Assembly: GCA_035998445.1 (NCBI GenBank)
Contig: DASYHQ010000010.1
Span: 62,001 to 126,000, forward strand
Length of the DNA stretch: 64,000 nt
Reading direction: 5' to 3'
DNA from: Tepidisphaeraceae bacterium
Lineage (GTDB): Bacteria; Planctomycetota; Phycisphaerae; Tepidisphaerales; Tepidisphaeraceae
In this document: piece after piece, positions 28,737-35,934 of the stretch
Layout of the letters: each line of letters opens with the position of its first letter
Position numbering within the stretch: position 1 is the stretch's first letter
The notes under the pieces: model-generated
Databases searched by the model: none
What the model saw: only the letters and a program-made list of their open reading frames with translations
Told to the model about the DNA's origin: nothing
Program-made: the position numbers and the translations under genes

Positions 28737-29438
28737 GTGGTTCTATGCCCCAGCGTATCGTCTTCACCGCCAAGCAAACGGTTGCGGCGCAGCGATGGCG
28801 AATTTTCCCAACAGCGGTTCATCAACGTCGCGTGGCAGGTGGGCCTTGGGCTGGCCATCATACGGCAGTTGGTAGAACTGCACGGCGGCACCGTCCGGGC
28901 CCACAGTGCTGGCGAGGGCAACGGAGCGACGTTCACCGTGATGCTGCCGCACCTGCGGCCCCGGCAGATGACCGGCGGGTTGGGCAGAGCGGGCACGGCG
29001 AGCACGCGCCCCGGCAAGCTCGACCCGGCCCCGATGCTCGCCGGCGTGCGGGTACGGTTGGTAGAGGACGACCCGAGCATGCTCTCGGCCGTCCAGTTGC
29101 TGCTCCGAAAGAGCGGGGCCGAGGCCACGGGGGTCGGATCGGCACGGGAAGCTTTGGCCGTGTTCAACGAGTCGCTTTCGACGAACCGGCCGTTTGACGT
29201 GCTTACGAGCGATCTGGGCATGCCGGGCATGGACGGGTACGGACTGATCCGCGAGGTCCGCCGGATCGAGCGGGAGCGGGGCTTCTCCCGAGGTATTCCG
29301 GCCGTCGCCCTCAGCGCTTACGCGCGGGAGGAGGACCGGGCTAAGTCCACCGTAGCAGGCTTCCAAATGCACGTGTCCAAGCCTGTGGAACCCGCCGAGT
29401 TGGTCACCATGGTCGCCAGCCTCGCCGGTCGAGCATGA
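28737..29438 (+). pseudogene. Truncated hybrid sensor kinase: end of ATPase domain plus intact receiver domain
   Basis: The frame (233 codons from a GTG) starts in the middle of a histidine-kinase ATPase domain: GLGLAIIRQLVELHGGTVRA (residues 36-55) and GNGATFTVMLP (61-71) are the G2 box and last strand. The H box, N box and sensor parts are absent. A full receiver domain follows: acidic VEDD (109-112), phospho-acceptor D159 in TSDLGMPGMDG, LSAYA, and K215 in SKPVEP. The first 30 residues in this frame resemble no kinase, so the 5' part is lost or frameshifted. It is probably a gene relic, though the receiver could still be made. The stop lies in an otherwise empty 110-bp gap before the next gene. 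Confidence 0.75.
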
Positions 29439-29549
29439 GGCTCGCATTGCACGGCAGCAACGTTTGCCCGCCCTCCTTCTGTACCCGCCGGCTTTTTTGC
29501 GCAGCTAGCGGTAGAGGCCGATCAGCCTGAAGGCGTTTCAATGTCGCCC

Positions 29550-29813
29550 TCACCGCGGCTTTTCATACCACTCCTGGCGTCGCTTGCGCTGACGCTCGCG
29601 GAGCGCGATGAGTTGTTCGGCCAGCCGCGCGTCCCGTTGTAGCTCTGGGTCGGCAGAATCGAGCGCCGTTCGGAGCAGGTTGTGATCGGTCGCCGCTAAG
29701 CGGATCGCCGCGGCGATTGCATACTGTCGGAGCACGTTCCGATCGTCCTTTAGATGCGCCGTCACCTGATTGGGATCTTGCGCCGCATCGCTGCGAAACC
29801 GCATGTAAGCCAC
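29550..29813 (-). CDS. Small basic hypothetical protein, possibly the 3' part of a frameshifted gene
   Basis: 87 residues, helical and charged (LRQYAIAAAIRLAATDHNLL, then LAEQLIALRERQRKRRQEWY). I do not recognise a family. Just upstream a different frame reads ATDAHLDAAQALLERDVQ, which has the same helical character and stops being protein-like where this frame begins (about 29815-29830). The two pieces may be one gene broken by a frameshift. There is no Shine-Dalgarno in front of the ATG at 29813. It is convergent with the kinase remnant and lies downstream of the fucosidase gene. Confidence 0.45.
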   Translation of the reverse strand: MAYMRFRSDAAQDPNQVTAHLKDDRNVLRQYAIAAAIRLAATDHNLLRTALDSADPELQRDARLAEQLIALRERQRKRRQEWYEKPR

Positions 29814-29944
29814 CTTGGACGTCTCGCTCTAACAGTGCCTGCGCCGCGTCCAAATGCGCGTCGGTGGCCCTAGGATCTTCGAACTTTCTCGGTTGATGAG
29901 TCCCTGGCGGGCACTGTCTGAACGAGCGTCGGATGATCCTGGTG

Positions 29945-31591
29945 TCACAGCAGCTCAACGTGCTTTGGCTCGATGTCGTCGCCGACCGCCATGCGCGTTG
30001 CGCGGAATCGGACGTAGCGGGCGGTGACATCGCATGGGACGATCTGCGGGGCCGCATTGGCCATCACGTTCCCGAACTCGCCGCTCAGGACGGCGCTCGA
30101 CCAATTTTCCGGCGTGGTCGCGAACGATAGCTCATAACGACTTACACGACGTGCGATGCTCGGCATATAGCGAACGCCGCGCACGCGCACCGCCGCGCCC
30201 AGATCGAAGACGAGCTCCACAGGCGACAGCTGGGTGACGCTTGCGGCGTGCACGCGCCGTACTTCCGTGGCGGTATCGGCCAGGTCCGGCTCGAGATAAA
30301 GGCCGACGTGCTCTATCAACGGTTCGCCGCGCGAATCGGTGACGCGCACCCGAAACCGTTTCGCGGTCGTCTGTGGGACGCGGATCAGCCGTTGAGCGCC
30401 GACCGCCTCGACCGACGCGATTTCGACCCACCGTCCATCCTCGCGCTCGGCTTCAGCAAGCCATCGCCCGATGCGCTGTCCGTGCGCGATCCGCTCGCGA
30501 AGCTCGATCACGTTCACGCGCTGCGGCGCAGCAAACGCGAGATTGATCGTCATTGAATGGCCGGCCGTAGTCCGCTCGATTTCCGCGCGTTCGGCCAAAT
30601 TCGTCGCGAATGTACGATCGAGGTGCGACCGGAAGCCCGCCAGCGACGCGCGATCCGTCTCCGGGATCAACCCGCGCCGGTCGGGCGGCAGATTGAGCAG
30701 GAAATTGGCTCCGCGCCCGACGGATGCGAAGTAGAGGTCGACGAGATTGCGGGGCGAACGGACGGCTTCGTCTTCGGCGGCATGGTAGAACCATCCGGGC
30801 CGGATCGAGACGTCGCACTCGGGAATCAACCAGGTCGGGCCGTCGCAGTCCCCACGATTGAGCCTGGCGCGATCGGCCTGCCCGGGCCAGGCACCGGTCG
30901 TGTCGATCGTGTACCAGCAGGGATCACCCGCGATGCCCGACTCGTTGCCGACCCACCGCACGTCGGGGCCGGTATCGGAGAAGATGACGGCATCCGGCTG
31001 CAGGTCACGCACCATTTGCCACGTCCGCGGCCAGTCGTAGTACGTGCGGTTGTCGATCGACCGCTGCTCCCGCGCGCCGCCGTAGTAGCCGTCTCCACCG
31101 TTGGCGCCGTCGAACCACACCTCGAACAGCTCGCCATAGTTGGTTAGCAGTTCGCGAAGTTGGCCGCGGTAGTAATCCAAGTATGCAGGCCTGCCATACT
31201 CTGCATGGTTCCGATCCCACGGGGATAGGTAAACGCCAAACTCGATGCCGGCGGAACGGCATGCCCGTTCGAGTTCGCGCACAACGTCACCATTTCCGTT
31301 CCGGAACGGACTGTTGCGGACCGAGTGGCCCGTGAGTTCGCTGGGCCACAGGCAGAACCCGTCGTGATGCTTGCACGTGAGGATCAGCCCTTGCATGCCG
31401 GCGAGGCGCGCCGAATCGACAATTTGATCGGCGTCAAATGCGCTTGGATCGAAAATTGACGGCGGTTCATCGCCGAACCCCCATTCTTTGTCTGTGAACG
31501 TATTGGTCGTGAAGTGCACGAAGCCGTAGAAGGCCCGCTCATGATGGCGCAGTTGGCGCGTGCTGGGTGATGGACCGGACGGCACTTCCAC
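29945..31591 (-). CDS. Alpha-L-fucosidase, GH29
   Basis: 548 residues from a GTG at 31591 with GGAA a few bases upstream. The GH29 core has FYGFVHFTTNTF (21-32), the substrate-contact HH pair at 75-76 (LTCKHHDGFCLWPS) and the nucleophile D161 in EVWFDGANGG. The remaining about 190 residues form a C-terminal discoidin-like carbohydrate-binding domain. No signal peptide is present, so the enzyme seems cytoplasmic, acting on imported fuco-oligosaccharides; most secreted glycosidases in this window do have signals. It is last in a minus-strand run with the metallophosphoesterase (56-bp gap), the broken GH39-like gene, a pseudopilin and a PEP-CTERM gene. The general acid Glu of GH29 is poorly conserved and I do not assign it. 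Confidence 0.93.
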   Translation of the reverse strand: MEVPSGPSPSTRQLRHHERAFYGFVHFTTNTFTDKEWGFGDEPPSIFDPSAFDADQIVDSARLAGMQGLILTCKHHDGFCLWPSELTGHSVRNSPFRNGNGDVVRELERACRSAGIEFGVYLSPWDRNHAEYGRPAYLDYYRGQLRELLTNYGELFEVWFDGANGGDGYYGGAREQRSIDNRTYYDWPRTWQMVRDLQPDAVIFSDTGPDVRWVGNESGIAGDPCWYTIDTTGAWPGQADRARLNRGDCDGPTWLIPECDVSIRPGWFYHAAEDEAVRSPRNLVDLYFASVGRGANFLLNLPPDRRGLIPETDRASLAGFRSHLDRTFATNLAERAEIERTTAGHSMTINLAFAAPQRVNVIELRERIAHGQRIGRWLAEAEREDGRWVEIASVEAVGAQRLIRVPQTTAKRFRVRVTDSRGEPLIEHVGLYLEPDLADTATEVRRVHAASVTQLSPVELVFDLGAAVRVRGVRYMPSIARRVSRYELSFATTPENWSSAVLSGEFGNVMANAAPQIVPCDVTARYVRFRATRMAVGDDIEPKHVELL

Positions 31592-31647
31592 TTGTTATTC
31601 CTACAACATGGCCATTCGGTTCCAACGCACTCCCGAACTACAACTGC

Positions 31648-32655
31648 TCAACGGGAGTGGTTGCTCATCGCCGCCGTCGCCAGCAGCGGCCTTTCCCGTG
31701 GGGGAACGCCCGAACCGGCTGACCAGGAGTCGACTTCGGACTGAGTTACCAGATCTGTGCTGATGATGTTAACAGATTGGCGGGCATACGAGATGTGTAC
31801 GCTGCGCACGGTCAGGTCGTCGTGGTGCCGCGGCGTCCATGTTTCATTATCGCGTCGGCCGTAACCCCAACCATCGGGGCAGTGGACTTGCCAGACGCCA
31901 TCGTCGGTCTGATATGCGCCGAACAGAGGGTGCGTGGCAGCAAAGTGAACGTGTCCTGAGAGCCACCAGGTCGCATGGCTTCGGCGACGTAACCGCGAGC
32001 GTACGGCAGACGTCGGCACGTAGTAGGGCCTGCGGCCGGCCTCGTAGTAGCGGGCGCCGTCCAGTTGCGCCGACAGCAGCGGGAAGTGACAGAAGACCAA
32101 CAGCGGCACGTCGCTCATCTCGTCCAATTGATTCGCGAACCACGCCTCGTGCTCCGGATCGAGCCGCGCGCTGGAGTCGGTCGCAACGCTGTCAACGCCA
32201 AGCAGGACGCACCCCATTTTGCCGTTCTGATTCGCGTGATAACGGCTCTCGATGCCGTAGAACTTCTCGAACCGGCGAAGCAACGATTGCCCAACGGTGG
32301 CCGGTGAGTGCGTCCACACCTTGGCGTATGCGGACGCGTCGTCGTCGTCCTGCGGGACGAACGAAAACTCATGATTGCCGTTGACGACCGAGTAAGGCCG
32401 GTCCAGCGCTGCGATGAAGTCGCGTACTTTGGCGTACTCGCCGGGCGTGCCGTAGCAGGCCGTCATGTCGCCGAGCAGGACCACCCAGTCGTGCGCGTCG
32501 AGAAACGCCCGGTTGCCCAAGAGCAGTTCCTTCTGGCGCGGCCCGAACGGGATGTGCAGGTCGGGCAACACCAGGATGCGCAGCATGTCGCGCCCCGACA
32601 TCGCCTCGGCAGGCGTAACGGGACGGCGTTCGGCGGATAAGCCGTTCATGCGCAT
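31648..32655 (-). CDS. Metallophosphoesterase (calcineurin-like)
   Basis: 335 residues from the ATG at 32655, six bases after AAGGAG (an ATG at 32676 lies before that site). All family motifs are present in order: DLH in LRILVLPDLHIPFG, GD in VVLLGDMTA, GNHE in VVNGNHEFSF, H in LVFCHFPLLS and GHVH in WWLSGHVHFAAT. These bind a two-metal centre. No signal peptide is seen. The substrate is not predictable; in fucose and sulfated-glycan clusters such enzymes may act on sugar phosphates or on signalling phosphodiesters. It sits between the GH39-like remnant and the fucosidase, probably in one transcript. Confidence 0.9.
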   Translation of the reverse strand: MRMNGLSAERRPVTPAEAMSGRDMLRILVLPDLHIPFGPRQKELLLGNRAFLDAHDWVVLLGDMTACYGTPGEYAKVRDFIAALDRPYSVVNGNHEFSFVPQDDDDASAYAKVWTHSPATVGQSLLRRFEKFYGIESRYHANQNGKMGCVLLGVDSVATDSSARLDPEHEAWFANQLDEMSDVPLLVFCHFPLLSAQLDGARYYEAGRRPYYVPTSAVRSRLRRRSHATWWLSGHVHFAATHPLFGAYQTDDGVWQVHCPDGWGYGRRDNETWTPRHHDDLTVRSVHISYARQSVNIISTDLVTQSEVDSWSAGSGVPPRERPLLATAAMSNHSR

Positions 32656-32716
32656 GGACAACTCCTTCCTCAACAACTTCCGGACGTCTCGATGACACCG
32701 GCACCGGGCGTAGCGA

Positions 32717-33908
32717 CTATTGATGCTCCCAGACGTACACGGGTTCTTCGCCGACCTGAACGGTGACGTACCCGTTAACCGCGGCCAACGTCTGGCGGCG
32801 CCTCCATCGGTTGACGCAGCAGGTCGACGTGCTTCACGAGGCTGTTGATCGCACCATCGGCGTCGTAGCTGTGCATCTCCTCGTACCAGTGGCCCGACAC
32901 AACGTCGACCTGATTCAGGATGCCCGCCTCGACTTGGGCGTTCACGTACTTTTTGTGGTCACCGGCGCTAACGGCGATGCCGATGATCCGCGGCTTGCCG
33001 GGCGACCGTTCCCGCTCCTCCCGGAGGATGCGCGCCATCTCGACCAACTGCTGCGGCGTGCCGTTCCAGCGGTCGGAGGTGTTGGCTTCGTTCCACGTCT
33101 CAACCGCCGCCAGCGTGTTCGTGCCGTCGTCGTACCGGTCGAGCAAGGCCCGCACGTAGGTGCGGTAGTCGTTCATGTCGTCGGGCGGGTTGGCGATGCC
33201 CCCCTTGATCCACTTGATCGGCACCGCTCGTTCAGGCGAGACCGACCATGCAGGCGCGCTGTCGTCGGCAAGCGTCATCCGGCCGCCGATGCGCTTGATC
33301 GTCTCGAATTGCCCGTCAAGCTTGGTCCAAATGTACTCGCCGCGCTGCGGGTTGTTGGTGGCCCAATGCGTGAAGACGCGATAGGTCTTAAAGCCCTGGA
33401 GCGGTGGGAGGTCCGCCGACAGGTGCGTGTTCAACGGCCAATCGTCAGGAAGATCGCGCGCCCATCGTGCCGGTGCGTGGCCGATGAACTGGCGAGCGGT
33501 CGCAAGCGGCGCGACATCGCCACTGGTCGATGGCTTGGCCATCAACGCCATGTCCAATCGGTACATCCCGTTCGCGAGCGACGGTGCGTACTCGACATGA
33601 GCTGGTTGTCCCCCCGTGATCTCAACCGGCAGCTCCTCGACCACCTGCTCTTCGGTGAGCAGGTCGGCGCGCGTGATCAGCAGCCGCCCCGACCAGGTTG
33701 GCGCAGTGGGATCGGGTTCGATGCGCACGTTAAGCTTGGCGGGCTGCTGGGGCGTATAGAGTCCCAGTGGCACACCGGCATCAACGCTGAGCTTCATCTC
33801 GGCCATAACGGATTGGGCCTCGGTGAGCAGGCTCAGGGCAATCAAACCGGCCGTCAACCCGGTGTGGCGAAAGGTTCTGCATTGTCGAGACGGATTCTGA
33901 CCGGCCAT
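32717..33908 (-). pseudogene. GH39-like secreted glycosidase broken by internal deletion and frameshift
   Basis: From the ATG at 33908 (GGGAG 7 bases upstream) the frame gives 377 residues: signal peptide, a beta-domain, then a GH-A barrel with FKTYRVFTHWATNNPQRGEY and the acid/base Glu in AAVETWNEANTSDRW. It breaks off after HVDLLRQPMEAPPDVGRG at 32775, in the second half of the barrel and before any second catalytic Glu. Just beyond, in another frame, lies QTLAAVNGYVTVQVGEE followed by PVYVWEHQ and a stop at 32717, which is the usual end of such proteins. About 150-300 residues therefore seem to be deleted at about 32790-32800, with a frame change. The remaining protein should be inactive. 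It starts 19 bp after the pseudopilin gene. Confidence 0.72.
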
Positions 33909-33927
33909 GTTGACGCTCCCGCTGGAC

Positions 33928-34686
33928 TTAGTTCGTAATGGGTACCCAATCGTCGTTGAACTGCTGGCCGCGGAAGATCGTCTCGACGTGCATGTCGGCA
34001 AACAGCGCATTCGACCGCTTGCCGTGGGTAACGTTGTCGATCTCGTAGCCGAGCATCGACACGTTGGCCGACTGCGGCCAATTGGCCCAGTTGCTGGCGT
34101 CGACCTGCCACTGCTCCATGCGAAGCTTTTCCCACAGCAGGATGCCCTGAGACGGTAGGCGCGTCAGCTTGTTCGGCACCTCGTTGACCCAGGGGAAGTC
34201 GCGGTTGATCCAGCCGCCCTTAGCGCCGTCGTCGCCGGCCCAGGTGTAGCTGTAGCTGTTGCCCTTGCCGTTCACGTCACCGAAGGGAGTAATGTTGGGA
34301 TCGTTATCGAACTTCCCCGGGCAGAGGAACAGCCCGCCGCGCCCGAAGAGGTAGTTCCGGTACGCCGAGGTGTCCGGCACGCTGTTCGGTCGCTTCTGCC
34401 CGAGGTATGGACCGACCAGTGCGGCCCAGCTGTAGCGGGAGCTGCCGTAGATGTAGACGCCGCTGCTGTTCCTGGGATGCAGCGGCGGGATGTAGTTTCG
34501 GTTGTCGTTGCCGTACATCGTCAGGCCAAGGCCGAGCTGCTTGAGCTGGCTCGCGCATGCCACCGCTTGGGCCGAACGTCGCGCCTTCTGCAGCGACGGC
34601 AACAGGATCGAGATGAGCAGTGCGATGATTCCGATCACGACCAGCAATTCAACCAGCGTGAACCCGCGGTGCTTTTGCCCTCTCAT
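33928..34686 (-). CDS. Type II/IV pseudopilin-like protein
   Basis: 252 residues from the ATG at 34686, seven bases after GAGGAG; the ATG at 34704 is upstream of that site. The leader is 8 residues ending in Gly, then [11 protein letters not shown], Glu5, helix to [13 protein letters not shown] and CASQLKQLGLGLTMYGND. The middle has LFLCPGKFDND and the C-terminus NALFADMHVETIFRG, with DMH in place of DGH. It stands directly downstream of a PEP-CTERM gene (77 bp) and upstream of the broken glycosidase, in the block that carries LacI-type sites at 35621 and 35823. Confidence 0.9.
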   Translation of the reverse strand: MRGQKHRGFTLVELLVVIGIIALLISILLPSLQKARRSAQAVACASQLKQLGLGLTMYGNDNRNYIPPLHPRNSSGVYIYGSSRYSWAALVGPYLGQKRPNSVPDTSAYRNYLFGRGGLFLCPGKFDNDPNITPFGDVNGKGNSYSYTWAGDDGAKGGWINRDFPWVNEVPNKLTRLPSQGILLWEKLRMEQWQVDASNWANWPQSANVSMLGYEIDNVTHGKRSNALFADMHVETIFRGQQFNDDWVPITN

Positions 34687-34763
34687 GGGATTACTCCTCT
34701 TCATTCTCAGGACCGGTCATCTTGTGGGACCAGCTAGTTTGCAATCGGCCTCTCGCCGCCACG

Positions 34764-35588
34764 TTACGCACGGCGCCGACGCAGGGCAGCCATCAGCCCG
34801 ACGCCAAGCAGGGACAGCGACGCCGGCTCTGGGACCACGGCCGTCGCTTCCGTCAGGCGCAGGGCGTTCACGTACCACGCCACGTTCGCCACGGCACCAT
34901 TGGCATCCCCGCCGGTGACCGTGATGCTGAAGTCTCCATCGCTGCCCGGGCTGATGCTGGAGAAGCGGGCGACATGACCAGCATCGTTGTTGCCAACGGT
35001 GAACGTCGCGGCGTCGTTGGTCATGCCCGATGGCGTGCTTGAGATCACGGCGCCGTCGCTGCTGGCGTTCACGAACGAGTCGATGTCGGAGATCTGATAA
35101 CGGTTCTTTCGAGCCGTGTCGATCGAGCCGCTGGCGCGATTGCCCGTGCTGGCAAAGTCGTACGTCCTCGTCGGGTCCAGGCCGGAAAACGTGAACGTCG
35201 CCGTGTTGGCCGTGTTACCGCCGTAGGTCAGATTGCCGTTCAGGTTGACCCCGTCCACCATGAACAGCACACGAGCGTCACTGTCGACCGGCGGGCTCGG
35301 GGTCCAGGCAGAGTCGCCGCTGTTGGCGAAAGGGCTGGTGCCCGGCCGCGTCAGGACGACCGTGAGCGAGGCGTTGGAAATCGTCGTTCCAGTTTCGTAA
35401 TTGACCAAGTCCGTGACGAGCGTTTTTTCCAAGCCCGAACCGTCCGTGCCAACCGACAAATTCCTGGCGTTGCCTGTACTTTGCGTATTGGTACCGCCTA
35501 GGTCGACGTACGCGATGAAGTCAGCCTGCGCTAAAGATGGAACTGCCAAGACTACGACCGACAGTAGAATGCTACGCGATGTGAACAT
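34764..35588 (-). CDS. PEP-CTERM sorting-domain protein, unknown function
   Basis: 274 residues; GAGAGGGA stands 5 bases before the ATG. Signal peptide at residues 1-22 (SILLSVVVLAVPSLAQA). The mature part begins DFIAYVDLGGTNTQSTGNA and holds FTFSGLDPTRTYDFASTGNR, a pattern seen in secreted beta-sandwich proteins of planctomycetes. No catalytic motif is visible. The C-terminus is VPEP, SLSLLGVGLMAAL, RRRRA. It is the first gene after the double operator region (35621-35634 and 35823-35836) and so is probably the lead gene of the fucosidase block. Confidence 0.86.
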   Translation of the reverse strand: MFTSRSILLSVVVLAVPSLAQADFIAYVDLGGTNTQSTGNARNLSVGTDGSGLEKTLVTDLVNYETGTTISNASLTVVLTRPGTSPFANSGDSAWTPSPPVDSDARVLFMVDGVNLNGNLTYGGNTANTATFTFSGLDPTRTYDFASTGNRASGSIDTARKNRYQISDIDSFVNASSDGAVISSTPSGMTNDAATFTVGNNDAGHVARFSSISPGSDGDFSITVTGGDANGAVANVAWYVNALRLTEATAVVPEPASLSLLGVGLMAALRRRRA

Positions 35589-35934
35589 GCTATTCCCTCT
35601 CCGATAGAATCCAAAAACAATTTATACGCTTAAAAAGAGATGCAAGTCTTAATTCCCAGAGGTCGATTCCCAAAGACTGGGCTTTCCGCAAATGTACCTA
35701 TGGTTGCAAGCCTAAACGCTTGTCATCCACCCGCTTGCCTCTGAATTCACCAACGAAGCTGAGGCCGCTTTCATTCGCTGGCACCAAGCCAATCAGCTGT
35801 CCCATGCTCATATTACACCTTATTTATGCGTATACAAACGGATTTCCAGTTTTTTTGTATTCGCTCCCATTCTTACTGGGTTGACCCACTTGCAAGAGAG
35901 CCAGCGGGTCGGACCAGGCAGAAGGAGCCACAAG
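35589..35934. promoter_or_regulatory. Regulatory gap with two putative LacI operators (35621-35634 and 35823-35836)
   Basis: TTTATACGCTTAAA at 35621-35634 is the exact reverse complement of TTTAAGCGTATAAA at 40047-40060, in front of the LacI gene 39005-40015. TTTATGCGTATACA at 35823-35836 matches that 14-mer at 12 positions. The 202-bp spacing could allow DNA looping. The gap is AT-rich and contains no gene. Confidence 0.6.
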
